This document shows positions 8,570-19,200 of a stretch of 64,000 nt of DNA, piece after piece. The DNA comes from CALBPI01 sp039027435 (GTDB taxonomy: Bacteria; Pseudomonadota; Gammaproteobacteria; Steroidobacterales; Woeseiaceae). Each line of letters begins with the position of its first letter. The stretch's first letter is position 1. The translations under genes and the position numbers were made by a program. The DNA is taken from the NCBI GenBank assembly GCA_039027435.1, contig JBCCKF010000002.1, positions 348,758 to 412,757 of the forward strand, written 5' to 3'. The notes beneath the pieces are model-generated. The model was given only the letters and a program-made list of their open reading frames with translations, did not search any database and was not told where the DNA came from.

Positions 8570-9712
8570 ATGAACAATCCATTCGAAACCGAAGAGCGAC
8601 AAGCATTCCGCGAATCGATCCGCAGCTTCGTCGCTAATGAGATCACTCCTTTCGCGGATGATTGGGACGAAGCCGGCGAAATCCCCTGGGCGTTGCATGA
8701 GAAAGTTGGCGCCCTCGGCGTGTTTGGCTTCGGGGTGGACGAACAGTATGGCGGCCTCGGCTTCGACGATTGTTTCATGCGGGCGGCCTACTCCGAGGAA
8801 ATGGCGCGCTGTGGCGCCACCGGTGTGAGCGCCGCACTCGGAGGCCGTTCCATTTCCATAGGCCCCATCGCAACACTCGCCAACGATGACATTCGCAATC
8901 ATTGCCTACCGGAAATCATCGCGGGTCGACGGAGCTCCGCATTAGCGATCACTGAGCCCGGCGGTGGTTCAGATGTGGCGAGCCTAAAGACGACCGCAGT
9001 GCGTGACGGTGATCACTACGTACTGAACGGTTCGAAAACGTTCATCACCAGCGGCATGACCTCGGACTATTTTGTCGTCGGTGCGCGCACCGGAGGCCCA
9101 GGCATCACCGGTGTGTCATTGTTCTTTGTAGAAGCGGACTCAGAGGGCTTCTCGCGCACGCCGTTGACCCGCAAGATGGGCTGGTGGGCTTCCGACCAGG
9201 CCACACTCCATTTCGACAACTGCCGCGTTCCTGCGCGCAACCTCATGGGCGCCGAGAACAAGAGCTTTCTCGCGATCATGAACAACTTCAACTACGAGCG
9301 ACTGAGCATGGTCGCCGGCATGCTTGGCATGATGAAAGTGTGTTTCGACGAGTCGGTAGCGTGGGCGCGTGAACGTGAGACGTTTGGCAAACCGCTGATC
9401 ACCCATCAGGTAATCCGGCATAAGCTGGCCGACATGTCGGCGCGCATCGACATGATCGAGGCCTACCTGAACCAGATTTGCTTTGCCGCGAATGAGGGTG
9501 AGATGCCGGTGGCGCAGATTTCGAAAGCCAAGTTCTCGGCCTCCAAAGCCCTGGAGTTCTGTGCTTCGGAAGCGATGCAAATTCTGGGTGGCGCCGGTTA
9601 CCTCCGCGGCAATCCGGTCGAACGCATGTATCGAGAAGTCAAAGTGCAGGCGATCGGCGGAGGGTCGGAGGAGATCATGCGCGATCTCGCCGTTCGTCAA
9701 ATGGGACTGTAA
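8570..9712 (+). CDS. Acyl-CoA dehydrogenase (AtuD/citronellyl-CoA dehydrogenase-like)
   Basis: The 380-residue flavoprotein starts MNNPFETEERQAFRES. It has the acyl-CoA dehydrogenase blocks ALAITEPGGGSDVASLKT (FAD binding), YVLNGSKTFITSG, RETFGKPLITHQVIRHKLADM, and the C-terminal MQILGGAGYLRGNPVERMYREVK. The catalytic base is probably the Glu of YREVK or a nearby Glu. It introduces the 2,3-double bond into an acyl-CoA, upstream of the carboxylase step. It is transcribed divergently from the carboxylase operon and is followed after 4 bp by the regulator gene. Its true substrate cannot be read from sequence. Confidence 0.87.
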   Translation: MNNPFETEERQAFRESIRSFVANEITPFADDWDEAGEIPWALHEKVGALGVFGFGVDEQYGGLGFDDCFMRAAYSEEMARCGATGVSAALGGRSISIGPIATLANDDIRNHCLPEIIAGRRSSALAITEPGGGSDVASLKTTAVRDGDHYVLNGSKTFITSGMTSDYFVVGARTGGPGITGVSLFFVEADSEGFSRTPLTRKMGWWASDQATLHFDNCRVPARNLMGAENKSFLAIMNNFNYERLSMVAGMLGMMKVCFDESVAWARERETFGKPLITHQVIRHKLADMSARIDMIEAYLNQICFAANEGEMPVAQISKAKFSASKALEFCASEAMQILGGAGYLRGNPVERMYREVKVQAIGGGSEEIMRDLAVRQMGL

Positions 9713-9716
9713 TTCG

Positions 9717-10403
9717 ATGACAGCGGTAACGCGTCGCGAGCGCGTAGAACAAAAAGAACGCGCCATACTCGAGGCGGCTGCAGAAGCCTTCGTCGAGAGT
9801 GGCTATGACGGTGCTCGCATGGCCGACATCGCTAAACGCGCGGGCGTCGCGGAAGGCACGGTCTATCTTTACTTCAAAACCAAAACGGATTTGATGCGTG
9901 CATTCGTCGCCGACTTTTGGGGCGATCTCACACAACGTGCGGAGCAGGCAGTCGCCGACAAGGGAGAGACATTCGAAGCCCTCGACGCGCTTGCCGCAAT
10001 GCATTTGCAAAACCTGATCGAACGATTTGACGTGGTCGAATTGACACAATCGGGTCGTGTCCGGCGCGGCGACACACCCGGGAATCGCGAATTCATGAAA
10101 GCTTACGTCGCGGTGTTCGATCGAATCTGGCGACGCGGTATGGATCGCAGTGAACTCATCGAAACGGCCGTGCACTGGCAAGCGCGAGATATCTTTTTCG
10201 GCAGCCTCGAATATGCCGCGCGCACGATCCGCCTGCATCGCGATCGCACACAAGCTTCCGTCGTCGACAACCTGATCGAAACACTCAAGAAACGCTACGC
10301 GGTCACAACCAAAGAAAAACCCTCGACGCAAAAAAGCGAAAGGCTACTCCAGAGATTAGAAGCAGCCGTCACACGTTTAGAAAACACCTCGAATCGAGCG
10401 TAG
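9717..10403 (+). CDS. TetR/AcrR family transcriptional regulator
   Basis: The product is 228 residues. Its N-terminal helix-turn-helix reads RAILEAAAEAFVESGYDG-MADIAKRAGVAEGTVYLYFKTK, the TetR signature. The rest is a helical ligand-binding domain with no recognisable family, ending in a charged tail that may form a coiled coil. It lies four bases after the dehydrogenase gene, so it is cotranscribed with it and probably represses both divergent units through the palindrome at 8515-8535. An acyl-CoA is a likely inducer, by analogy with other TetR repressors of fatty- and branched-acid genes (inference). Confidence 0.88.
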   Translation: MTAVTRRERVEQKERAILEAAAEAFVESGYDGARMADIAKRAGVAEGTVYLYFKTKTDLMRAFVADFWGDLTQRAEQAVADKGETFEALDALAAMHLQNLIERFDVVELTQSGRVRRGDTPGNREFMKAYVAVFDRIWRRGMDRSELIETAVHWQARDIFFGSLEYAARTIRLHRDRTQASVVDNLIETLKKRYAVTTKEKPSTQKSERLLQRLEAAVTRLENTSNRA

Positions 10404-10405
10404 AA

Positions 10406-12607
10406 CTAGGCCTCGCGCAATTGATCCCCAAGCGGCAGACGCGTAATCAGTTTTCCGGTTGCCGCGAATATCGCGTTGGTTACCGCTGGTGCAACCGGTG
10501 GCAGACCTGGCTCGCCAATACCGGTTGGCGCCTCGCCAGACGCGACGATGTGTACGTCAATGTCGGGCATCTCATTGATACGCAGTGGTCGGTACATGTG
10601 GAAATTCTGCTCGCGCACGACGCCGTCATCGAGATGCACCGCTTCGCGTAAGAACGCACCGAGCCCCATTCCAATACCGCCTTCGACCTGTGCCTTGATG
10701 ACATCAGGGTTGATCGCGACACCACAGTCGACAGCAGCGACGACACGATCAACCTTCGGCATACCGTTCTCAATGCGGATATCGGCAATCTGCGCCACAT
10801 AGCTTGAGAACGACTCATGCACAGCAACGCCACGGTATACACCCTCGTCTACCGGCTGGCCCCAACCCGCCTTCTCTGCCGCCAGTTGCAAAACGCCACG
10901 ATGACGCGGGTGATCCTTTAGCAACTCCATACGATAAGCAACGGGATCTTCACCTGCGAGATTCGCGAGCTGGTCGATCATGACTTCTGCCACCCAGCCG
11001 TTGTGTGTATGCCCGACAGAGCGCCACCATAGTACCGGTATGCCAACCCGCGCGAGCTGAAGCTCAACGCGCACATTGTCGATCGCATACGGCACCTGGG
11101 CTGCGCCCTCAACCGCACTGCTGTCGATGCCGTCCTTGATCGAAGAAGACTCAAACGGCGTGCCGACCATGAACGAATGCGTAACGACACGATGCTGCCA
11201 CGCGATCGGCTGTCCGGCCTCGTCGATGGCAGCTCGAGCGGTGTGGTAGCCCATAGGGCGATAGCGACCAGCCGCCATATCGTCTTCGCGCGTCCAGATC
11301 AGCTTCACGGGATAGGCACCACCCGTCGCCTTGGCGATCGTGACCGCTTCAGCTACGAAATCGCTATCCGGCACAGCACGTCTGCCGAAGCTCCCACCCG
11401 CAAACTGCGTGTGAATATGAATCGAGGTCATGGGCAGCCCGGTAATCTGCGCGGCCGCGCCCTGATCAAGCGTCTGGATTTGCGAGCCCGTCCAGATATC
11501 GCAACGGTCCTCGGCAAGTTCGACGACACAGTCCATAGGCTCCATGGTCGCGTGCGCGAGGTAAGGCAACTCAAACGTTTGTTCAACGACCTGACTGGCG
11601 TTGGCGAAAGCGGTCTCGACATCGCCGTCATCGCGCGCACGCGGCGCACCGTCTGCCGCTGCCAGTGCTTTGAAATCGGCCATCAGGGCATCGCTACCGC
11701 GAGTCTCGGCGTTCGACTCATCCCATTCGATAATCAGTGCATCGCGCGCCTGCTTGGCGGTCCAGAAACTGTCGGCCAGCACAGCAATGCCACGCGGCAC
11801 TTCGACAACGTCTACGACACCGGGCATCGCCCGCGCTGCGGTGTCATCAAAGCTGGCTGCGATTGCGCCAAATTTCGGTGGGTGCGCGATCGCCGCGTAC
11901 CGCATACCCGGACGCACGATATCGATCGTGAATTGCGCGCTGCCATCGGTTTTAGCCGCGGAATCCAGACGAAATTGTCGCGTGCCGATCAGAGTGAAGT
12001 CAGCCGGATCTTTCAGTGTGGGCTTTTCAACAGGCTCCAATTCAGCGGCGCCTGCAACGAGGGCACCGAACCCGCTCGACTTGCCGCTACCGGCATGACT
12101 TACGCGTCCACTTGCAACCGTGATTTCCGTTGCCGGCACACCCCACTCCGTTGCGGCGGCGCGAACCAGAAGTTCACGTGCGGCAGCAGCAGCGTTGCGA
12201 AGCTGATCCCAGCTATTGGCCATCGCCGTGGAACCACCGGTGCCTTGCACGCCGAACAACAGGTTCGCGTAACGCTTCACGTCAGCCGGTGCGAATTCGG
12301 TGGCCATCTGCGACCAGTCGGCATCGAGCTCCTCGGCGACGATTGTGGGCAGACCGGTGGTCACACCCTGACCTTTGTCGAGATGCTTCACGATTACCGT
12401 GACTTTGTCGTCGGTGCCGATGCGAACAAACGCATTCAGGTCGGTCGACACAACGTCGGATGATGCGGTCGTCTCCGTCGCGGCAGGCTGCTCAGCACGA
12501 TCGCTACAACCGACCAGCAAGCCAGCCGTGCCAAGACTTGTGGCTGCGAGGAATCGACGACGACTGAGCTTGGGCGTCGCTACTGCTAATGACATCCATT
12601 TCTGCAT
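10406..12607 (-). CDS. Molybdopterin-binding xanthine dehydrogenase-family large subunit, isoquinoline 1-oxidoreductase beta (IorB) type
   Basis: The 733-residue protein starts with a twin-arginine-like leader (SRRRFLAATSLGTAGLLVGC), suggesting export with a possible lipid-modified Cys. It contains the aldehyde oxidase/xanthine dehydrogenase Mo-pterin motifs GGSFGRRA and GGIGMGLGAFLREAVHLDDG, and a C-terminal GEPGLPPVAPAVTNAIFAATG with the probable catalytic Glu. IorB-type enzymes hydroxylate N-heterocycles or oxidise aldehydes and pass electrons to the small iron-sulfur subunit, encoded 3 bp upstream, and on to a cytochrome. The substrate is unknown. It converges tail-to-tail with the TetR gene, two bases apart. 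Confidence 0.88.
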   Translation of the reverse strand: MQKWMSLAVATPKLSRRRFLAATSLGTAGLLVGCSDRAEQPAATETTASSDVVSTDLNAFVRIGTDDKVTVIVKHLDKGQGVTTGLPTIVAEELDADWSQMATEFAPADVKRYANLLFGVQGTGGSTAMANSWDQLRNAAAAARELLVRAAATEWGVPATEITVASGRVSHAGSGKSSGFGALVAGAAELEPVEKPTLKDPADFTLIGTRQFRLDSAAKTDGSAQFTIDIVRPGMRYAAIAHPPKFGAIAASFDDTAARAMPGVVDVVEVPRGIAVLADSFWTAKQARDALIIEWDESNAETRGSDALMADFKALAAADGAPRARDDGDVETAFANASQVVEQTFELPYLAHATMEPMDCVVELAEDRCDIWTGSQIQTLDQGAAAQITGLPMTSIHIHTQFAGGSFGRRAVPDSDFVAEAVTIAKATGGAYPVKLIWTREDDMAAGRYRPMGYHTARAAIDEAGQPIAWQHRVVTHSFMVGTPFESSSIKDGIDSSAVEGAAQVPYAIDNVRVELQLARVGIPVLWWRSVGHTHNGWVAEVMIDQLANLAGEDPVAYRMELLKDHPRHRGVLQLAAEKAGWGQPVDEGVYRGVAVHESFSSYVAQIADIRIENGMPKVDRVVAAVDCGVAINPDVIKAQVEGGIGMGLGAFLREAVHLDDGVVREQNFHMYRPLRINEMPDIDVHIVASGEAPTGIGEPGLPPVAPAVTNAIFAATGKLITRLPLGDQLREA

Positions 12608-12610
12608 GAC

Positions 12611-13072
12611 TCAACCCCCCAGCTTTTCGGCTGCCGAGTGAATCGCAGCCCGAATTCGGTGATAGGTGGCACAACGACAAAGATTGCCGGCCATCGCACG
12701 ATCGATGTCTTCATCGGTCGGTTTGGCATTCTTTTCCAGCAACGCGGTTGCGCTCATCATCTGCCCGGACTGGCAATACCCGCATTGCACGACGTCGAGG
12801 TCGCGCCATGCTTCTCGAATCGCCATCGCCTCGGGTGAATCGACGCCCTCAACCGTAGTGATCGACTTACCGGCAACTGCACTGATCGGCAGACTACAGG
12901 AACGCACGGGTTGCCCTTCGAGGTGCACCGTACACGCGCCGCACTGCGCGATACCGCAACCGAACTTACTCCCGGTCAGGCCCAGATCCTCACGGACGAC
13001 CCACAAGAGTGGTTTGTCGCCAGGCACGTCTACTTCACGGCTCTCGCCGTTCACTTTGAACTCGAACTTCAC
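12611..13072 (-). CDS. (2Fe-2S)-binding small subunit of molybdenum hydroxylase (IorA type)
   Basis: The 153-residue protein has a plant-type ferredoxin domain with Cys at about 39, 44, 47 and 59 (FGCGIAQCGACTVH), then a helical domain with the second cluster motif CGYCQSGQM and CRCATYHRI. These are the two [2Fe-2S] clusters of the xanthine oxidase family small subunits. There is no signal peptide; if the large subunit is Tat-exported, this one could travel with it as a folded complex. The gene is immediately upstream of the large subunit. No maturation gene (XdhC-like) is visible nearby. Confidence 0.92.
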   Translation of the reverse strand: MKFEFKVNGESREVDVPGDKPLLWVVREDLGLTGSKFGCGIAQCGACTVHLEGQPVRSCSLPISAVAGKSITTVEGVDSPEAMAIREAWRDLDVVQCGYCQSGQMMSATALLEKNAKPTDEDIDRAMAGNLCRCATYHRIRAAIHSAAEKLGG

Positions 13073-13107
13073 TGGACTCCTCCCTGCGATTAGAAGTCGC
13101 TACCCTG

Positions 13108-14163
13108 CTATGCGATACGTCGTTTGTGCTCTCCCGACGCTGAAGTGAGCACGCCAAACAGGTCCTTAGGATCGTCCGGCGTGAACACAATGTCGCTTTC
13201 CCGGCCGATTCCCAGGCCCACGCATTTTTTGTATACGCAACGAAGCACCGAATAATCCTCAAGGGCAAATCCCACAGAATCAAACAGCGTCATATCATCT
13301 TCGGAGGTACGCAACGCCACGTCGCCGTTGAGCACCTGCCACAGTTCGGTCACCGGCGTGTCAGGATCGAGCGCCTGAATCTCGCCTTCAATACGGGACT
13401 GCGGCTCGTACTCGACCGCGATCTTGAGATCCGCCAGCATATCCGGCGCCAATTCCGTCTTGCCCGGGCAATCGCCGCCGACAGCGTTGAAGTGTACGCC
13501 CGGTGTCAGGTGCTTGCGACTCACGACCGTGCGGTTCGCCTTATCAGCCGTCACTGTCGAAATAATGTTCGCGCCCTCGCACGCGAGATCGATGGTCTCG
13601 CAGCGCACGAGTTTCACCGGGTGGCCAGCCATGTTGCGTTCGAACTTGCTGGTCGCCTCAGCGTCGACATCGAAATAACGGATTTCACGTACACCCAGGC
13701 AGTGGTGAAAACCATATGACTGAAATTCGGCCTGGCAACCCGTGCCGATCAAAGCCATTACGTGTGTTTCCTGGCGTGCCAGCAGCTGTGCTGCAAACAC
13801 GGAAGTCGCAGCGGTGCGAATTGCCGTCAGTAAAGTCATTTCAGAGAGCAACACCGGGTAGCCGCTATCGGTATCGGCCAGCGCACCAAACGCCGCCACC
13901 GTCAGCTTGCCGTCGCGCGGATTGCTCGGGTGGCCGGTCACATATTTGAAGCTGTAGCGATTGGCATCGCTGACCGGCATCAACTCAATCACACCGTGAG
14001 GATAGTGGTGTGCGACACGAGGCGTCTTATCGAAATCGTTCCAGCGACCAAAGTCTGCCGCCAGACAGTCGATGGTGTCGGCGATTAGCTGATCGAGCCC
14101 GACCCGGCTCACCAACTCACAGACATCCTGCCGTTCCAACAGTAAAGCCATAGCGTCCCTCAA
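13108..14163 (-). CDS. Ornithine cyclodeaminase / mu-crystallin family protein
   Basis: The 351-residue product has the family core TLLTAIRTAATSVFAAQLLA, the Rossmann segment HVMALIGTGCQAEFQSYGFHHCLGVREIRYFD, and GVHFNAVGGDCPGKTEL. Family members are NAD(P)H-dependent: ornithine cyclodeaminase, alanine dehydrogenase, ketimine reductase and others. The GGDCPGKTEL region has Asp, as in ornithine cyclodeaminase, but substrate cannot be fixed by eye. It is followed by two genes for glutamate-like amide or amine chemistry, so a role in amino-acid turnover is plausible. Confidence 0.85.
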   Translation of the reverse strand: MRDAMALLLERQDVCELVSRVGLDQLIADTIDCLAADFGRWNDFDKTPRVAHHYPHGVIELMPVSDANRYSFKYVTGHPSNPRDGKLTVAAFGALADTDSGYPVLLSEMTLLTAIRTAATSVFAAQLLARQETHVMALIGTGCQAEFQSYGFHHCLGVREIRYFDVDAEATSKFERNMAGHPVKLVRCETIDLACEGANIISTVTADKANRTVVSRKHLTPGVHFNAVGGDCPGKTELAPDMLADLKIAVEYEPQSRIEGEIQALDPDTPVTELWQVLNGDVALRTSEDDMTLFDSVGFALEDYSVLRCVYKKCVGLGIGRESDIVFTPDDPKDLFGVLTSASGEHKRRIA

Positions 14164-14208
14164 AAGCTTAGGTATAGCAGGCTATTATCGCAGAATTGGG
14201 GTCTAAAT

Positions 14209-15357
14209 TCAGTCGACGGTCGCTTGATGAGCGCGGGTTTCCTCGACCAGATGCTGCACCACGTAGCGCAGCGCGGTGTGCTCATCCGCACCCTCGCTAA
14301 TGGCCTGCTCGAAGCAGGCGACCTGCTGGTGCGCGCTGCTGCCGCGGCTCAGGATATTACGCAGTGATGTGACTTCCTCGACGCAATCCAGCGCCTCGGC
14401 ATCTTCCGCGACAAGATCGAGCAATTCATCGAGTAATTCGTCGAACGCAATCACGCTTCCTTTGGCCAGATCGACCATGCCAGCGTCGAATCCGTAGCGC
14501 ACCGCGCGCCATCGGTTCTCCTTGATCAGCATCGGTGAGTAAATACGCCAGCGCTGATTATGGGCACGCAACCGATACATCATCCGCACCAGGCACGCGT
14601 ACAACGCAGCGATTGCCACCGCGTCATCCAACCGCGTGCAGACGTCCGTGACCCGCATTTCGAGTGTCGGGAACCGCACACTCGGGCGCATGTCCCACCA
14701 GATCTTGGAGGCATCTTCGATCAGCCCTGCCTGCGTGAGGACATCGACATGCCGGCAGTATTCTGCATAACTTGCAAAGCGCTCCGGCAACCCCGTACGC
14801 GGTAGCGCGTCGAACACGGTCAATCGATACGACTTCAATCCGGTGTTGCGACCGTCCCAGAAAGGCGACGACGTCGATAGCGCGAGCATATGCGGCAGGA
14901 AGTAGCTCAACTGGTTGAGCAGATCGATGCGCATGTTGTCCTCGGGCACACCCACATGAACATGCATGCCACAGATCACGAGTCGTCGGGCGGCCGTCTG
15001 CATTTCAGCGGCCAACGCGTTGTATCGCACCCCATCCGTGTGCTTCTGCTGCCACCACTGCCCGAAGGGATGGCTGGACGCGGCGATCGGTGCCAGTCCG
15101 TACTCGCCGGTGATGCGAATGATGGTATCTCTCAACCCACCCAGATCCTCCCGGGCTTCCGCAAGGCTGCGGCAGACTTTGGTACCCACCTCGATTTGCG
15201 ATCGCAGAAACTCGGGACTGACCTGGCCCGGCGCCACGTTCTGGCAGTCTGTGAGCAATCCATCTGGCGGATCGGTCACCAACGTACCGGTCTCCTTGTC
15301 GACCAGCAGATACTCTTCCTCGATCCCCAACGTCAATTCCGGAAATTCAGCTCGCAC
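14209..15357 (-). CDS. Carboxylate-amine ligase, YbdK/GCS2 family
   Basis: Starting from a GTG at 15357, the 382-residue protein begins VRAEFPELTLGIEEEYLLVD, exactly the conserved N-terminus of GCS2-type ligases (GxEEE metal-binding Glu). It continues with CGMHVHVGVPEDN and LSTSSPFWDGRNTGLKSYR. YbdK-like enzymes have weak glutamate-cysteine ligase activity; the true substrates are unknown. The longer open frame (to 15522) lies inside the upstream gene and is not needed. The start overlaps the stop of the upstream N-formylglutamate amidohydrolase gene by 11 bases, suggesting translational coupling and a shared pathway. Confidence 0.88.
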   Translation of the reverse strand: MRAEFPELTLGIEEEYLLVDKETGTLVTDPPDGLLTDCQNVAPGQVSPEFLRSQIEVGTKVCRSLAEAREDLGGLRDTIIRITGEYGLAPIAASSHPFGQWWQQKHTDGVRYNALAAEMQTAARRLVICGMHVHVGVPEDNMRIDLLNQLSYFLPHMLALSTSSPFWDGRNTGLKSYRLTVFDALPRTGLPERFASYAEYCRHVDVLTQAGLIEDASKIWWDMRPSVRFPTLEMRVTDVCTRLDDAVAIAALYACLVRMMYRLRAHNQRWRIYSPMLIKENRWRAVRYGFDAGMVDLAKGSVIAFDELLDELLDLVAEDAEALDCVEEVTSLRNILSRGSSAHQQVACFEQAISEGADEHTALRYVVQHLVEETRAHQATVD

Positions 15358-16219
15358 GCTGCACCCCCCAGGTCCCCGCAGTCTCCAAAAACTCCACCGC
15401 GTTGGTCGCAAATCGCGGTGCCCCTCCTTCGGTCGCCGTCGCAAGTCTCGACGGTGGCGAATCGATAAATGGCTCAAGAGCGCCGGCCAGACGATCCGCC
15501 CAACGCTCCACCCCGGACGCATCTGACAAATGATCCTGTCGTATCTCTATCGAGATATTCGCAAACCCCTGTCGCTCCGCATGGAAATCTACCGAGAAGT
15601 CTTGAATCGCACGACCCGAATAGGGCTCGTTGAGCCCGATGTGAAGCCCGTTCTCGCGCCGCAGAATATCCGCCGCACCAAGTGCTACGCGGTCATCGAC
15701 ATCCCACATGACGCCGGCATCCCAGGGCCTTGGATCGTCACCCAGCTGCGGCGTGAAACTATGGACCGCCACATAGAGCAGGTCATGGGTGCGCTGCGCC
15801 AGCGTCTCAAGCTGCGACTCCACGAGCGCATGCAACGGTGCATAAATGCCGCGCACACGCAGCTCTCTATCTGATGCTGTAATGCTGTGGTTTGCCGCGA
15901 CGCTGACCCCATCGGCACTCGGCAGAAACAAGGTCGGATCATCAAGGCGTCGATTGCAGTCGATCACGATGCGAGAGTAATGCGCACAAATTGCAGGCGT
16001 CGTCAGTCGCTCCGCCAGCGCCATCGTCAAAGCCCGCGAGCCAAGATCAGACCCGTAGTGCGTGCGCATTAGAGCGTCGGGATAGAGTCCGGAAAGATGC
16101 TCAGGCACGCCCACACCAGCGTGTTCGCACACGAGCAGTGTCGGCCTATGCGCGCCCGGGTTCAGGATCTCCGCGACGTTTTGAGCAATTGATTCAGCGC
16201 CACGTTCGGGGCCACTCAT
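15347..16219 (-). CDS. N-formylglutamate amidohydrolase family protein
   Basis: The 290-residue product carries LLVCEHAGVGVPEHL, RTHYGSDLGSRALTMALAE, RIVIDCNR and VAVHSFTPQL, the conserved blocks of the N-formylglutamate amidohydrolase (HutG2-like) family. Characterised members use zinc to hydrolyse N-formyl-L-glutamate to formate and glutamate in histidine degradation, but no other hut gene is present. Many homologs beside ATP-grasp or carboxylate-amine ligases have unknown substrates. The pairing with the YbdK-like gene suggests making and cutting of related amides (inference). Confidence 0.87.
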   Translation of the reverse strand: MSGPERGAESIAQNVAEILNPGAHRPTLLVCEHAGVGVPEHLSGLYPDALMRTHYGSDLGSRALTMALAERLTTPAICAHYSRIVIDCNRRLDDPTLFLPSADGVSVAANHSITASDRELRVRGIYAPLHALVESQLETLAQRTHDLLYVAVHSFTPQLGDDPRPWDAGVMWDVDDRVALGAADILRRENGLHIGLNEPYSGRAIQDFSVDFHAERQGFANISIEIRQDHLSDASGVERWADRLAGALEPFIDSPPSRLATATEGGAPRFATNAVEFLETAGTWGVQRAS

Positions 16220-16283
16220 GGGCCCGCCAGAAAATTCGTCATGTTTTGGAGTCTAGAGGCTGGCGATCCAACCCTGCAAGCAC

Positions 16284-19200
16284 TCAGGCCTGAGCCGACA
16301 CCGCAGGTGTCCACGGAGAGAACTCATCCATGGATTTGGGCGCCGCAATATCGAAACCCTGCACGAGATTGACACCCATCGACGGTAGCGCCTGGCGAAT
16401 GACCTCAGTCTCGACATGTTCCGCCACAGTTTCGATCCCCATGGTCTGAGCAACCTGTGCGATCGCTGCGACCACGCTGCGATCCACGGGGTCCGCTGCG
16501 ACGTTCCGCACAAACGCCCCGTCGACTTTGACGTAGTCGACCGAAAGGTTCTTGAGGTAACCGAATGAGCAAAGCCCACTGCCGAAGTCATCCAGCGAAA
16601 ACTGACAGCCGAGCGAAGACAACTCACTCATGAAATGGCGTACACGCGCGAGGTTCGCAATCGCCGCCGTCTCTGTAATCTCGAAGCACACGGCACCACG
16701 GCAAAGCGGCGTCGCTTGCAACTGATCGCGTACGAACTCCAGGAAACGATCATCGCTCAGCGAATTACCCGAGAGATTAATCGACAGCGTGTAACCCGCC
16801 TGCTCGTTCGGATCGCCCTGGTCAGCATGCGCCAGCGCGTGCTCGACCACCCACCGGTCAACGGCGGGCATCCGATCGTAGCGCTCAGCTGCGGCAATGA
16901 AAGTGCCCGGCAAGACCAACTCACCATCCTCGTCGACCATCCGCAACAACAACTCATAGTGGTTGCAATAGCGAGTCTCACCGTCATCACCGATCCGAAC
17001 AATCGGCTGGTAGAACAGTTTGAACCGGTCATCCTCGAGCGCACGATCAATACGTGTCAGCCAGTGCATCTGCTGATGGTGCGCGGTCGTCTCACCTTCA
17101 ACGTACAAGTGCACCCGATTACGCCCAAGATCCTTGGCGGTGAAACAGGCGACGTCTGCCGCACTCAAAACAGCCCCGACCGATGCGGAATGCTGATCCA
17201 GTGCGACGACACCGATGCTGACCTGAACCGTATGGCCCACCTGTTGCCACTCGAACCGGAAACTCTCGATGCTCTGACGCAGCGCCTCTGCGATCTCGAG
17301 TGCAGACTCAATACCGACGTTGCCGAGCAGTACAGCGAATTCATCGCCACCCAGTCGCGCAACCGTATCGTGAGTCTTAACGCAAGTCTGAATCCGTTCG
17401 CTCAGCTGACGAATCAGCTCATCACCGGCAGTGTGTCCAAACGTGTCGTTAACCAGCTTGAACTGATCGAGGTCCAGATAAAGCAGCGCATAGGTTTCGC
17501 TGCGATGGCTTCGCGCTCTGGCGAGTGCGCGCTCGAGCACGTTGGTGAATTCAAGACGGTTGATAAAACCCGTCAATGCGTCGTGCGACGCCTGATAGGA
17601 CATCTTGCGCGACAGACGACCTTCGGCAGTGACGTCATGAAACACCATGACTGCACCGACGATGCTGCCTGCGTCATCACGGATCGGTGCCGTGTTGTCT
17701 TGCACCGCGACGTCTCTCCCTGCGCGGTCGATCAGTAACGTCGGACCGTGGTTGGCAATCGACCGCCCTTCATTCAGACAGCGTACGATCGGATTATCCA
17801 GAAGCTCACGTGAGTGTTCGTTCACCAGCGTCAGCACTTCTTCCACCGGTTGACCGACCACAGCCCGCAAACGCCATCCGGTCAGCGTCTCGGCAACCGG
17901 GTTCATGTATTCAATGCAACCATCCTCGTCGCACGCAATCACACCGTCGGCGATCGATTTGAGCGTAACCTCCGCACGCTCTTTCGCCGCAAAGACTGCG
18001 CGCTCAGCGCGCTTGCGCTCAGTGACATCGCTAATCGTGCCTTCAACGTAGGGCGCCTGTCCGGGCTCTTCAACCAACCGCGCATTCTCGAGGACATCGA
18101 TAACCTCGCCATCTCTGCGCTGCATCTGCGATTCGAATCCGGTTACTCGATCCGATTCGCGAATTCGCTCTTCGAAACGTTTTCCATCTTGCTCGCGTAC
18201 GTAGGCAGAGCTGCGAGTGACTTGATCCAGAAGTTCCTGTTCATCGGCGTATCCGAGCAAACGCACCATCGCCGGATTGGCTGCTAGAAGCCGCCCTTCG
18301 GGTGTCGCGATGTACACGCCCTCGACCACGTTATTGAACAAGCTGGTGAAACGCCCTTCGCTTGCGTTCAGGGCCAGTTCGCTACGCTCGCGGGCAACGG
18401 CAAGTGCTCCGAGGCGCGCAAGGCTGTTCAGGGCGTCCAGCTGCTCCGTATTCGGCTCACAGAATTCGCTGAAGTACAAATCCAGCGTGCCCAATGCGCG
18501 ACTTTCCGCGTCATCGAATGGCACGGACCACACAGCGCTGACTCCGAGCTTCTCGGCAAAATCGAGATGATCCTGCCAGGCGTGATGAGCACTGATTTCC
18601 TTTGTGATAACCACCTTGCGAGTCGCCATCGCCACGCCGCAAGAGAGCTTTGCATCGGCGAGTGTCAAACGGCGTATCGCATTGAGTTCGAGCTTGGCGA
18701 ACGCCGGCGCGCTCTGCAGCTCAAGGTATTGTTGATCCGCGCTGACCAACATGACGGTGCTGCGCGAACCAGGTACGACGCGTTCGGCAGTGCGGCAGAT
18801 CGCGCGTAAGACCTTGGTCAGTGGACGGTTGGTCGCAATCATCTCGAGCAGCTTTTTCTCGCTGTACTCAATCACCTCACGTTGCTTACGATCGGCAATA
18901 CTGGTGATGCTCGCGCGTACCAGTGAGCGTCCAACCGCAGGAAGGTTTGACAGTCTCACCTCGCATTCAAGCTCTCGACCTTCGCGGGGGCGATAGACCC
19001 ATTCGAAAATCGGCTGCTCGCCGTCTAGCGCTTTTTGCAAATAGGCATCGATGCGGCTCTGCTCCGCGTCTGGCGTGGCGTCCGGAGATGCATCACGCAA
19101 ACCGAAGAATCCGTTGGTCAACAGTCGTTGTCGCGACAGATTAAAGAATGTGGTCGCTTTCTCGTTCGCATCTACAAATCGATTTTGGCGAACGTCGTAA

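Noticed and set aside
11177..12463. 428-codon plus-strand frame inside the molybdenum hydroxylase gene
   Set aside because: It lies wholly antisense to a gene with clear motifs and has no recognisable family.
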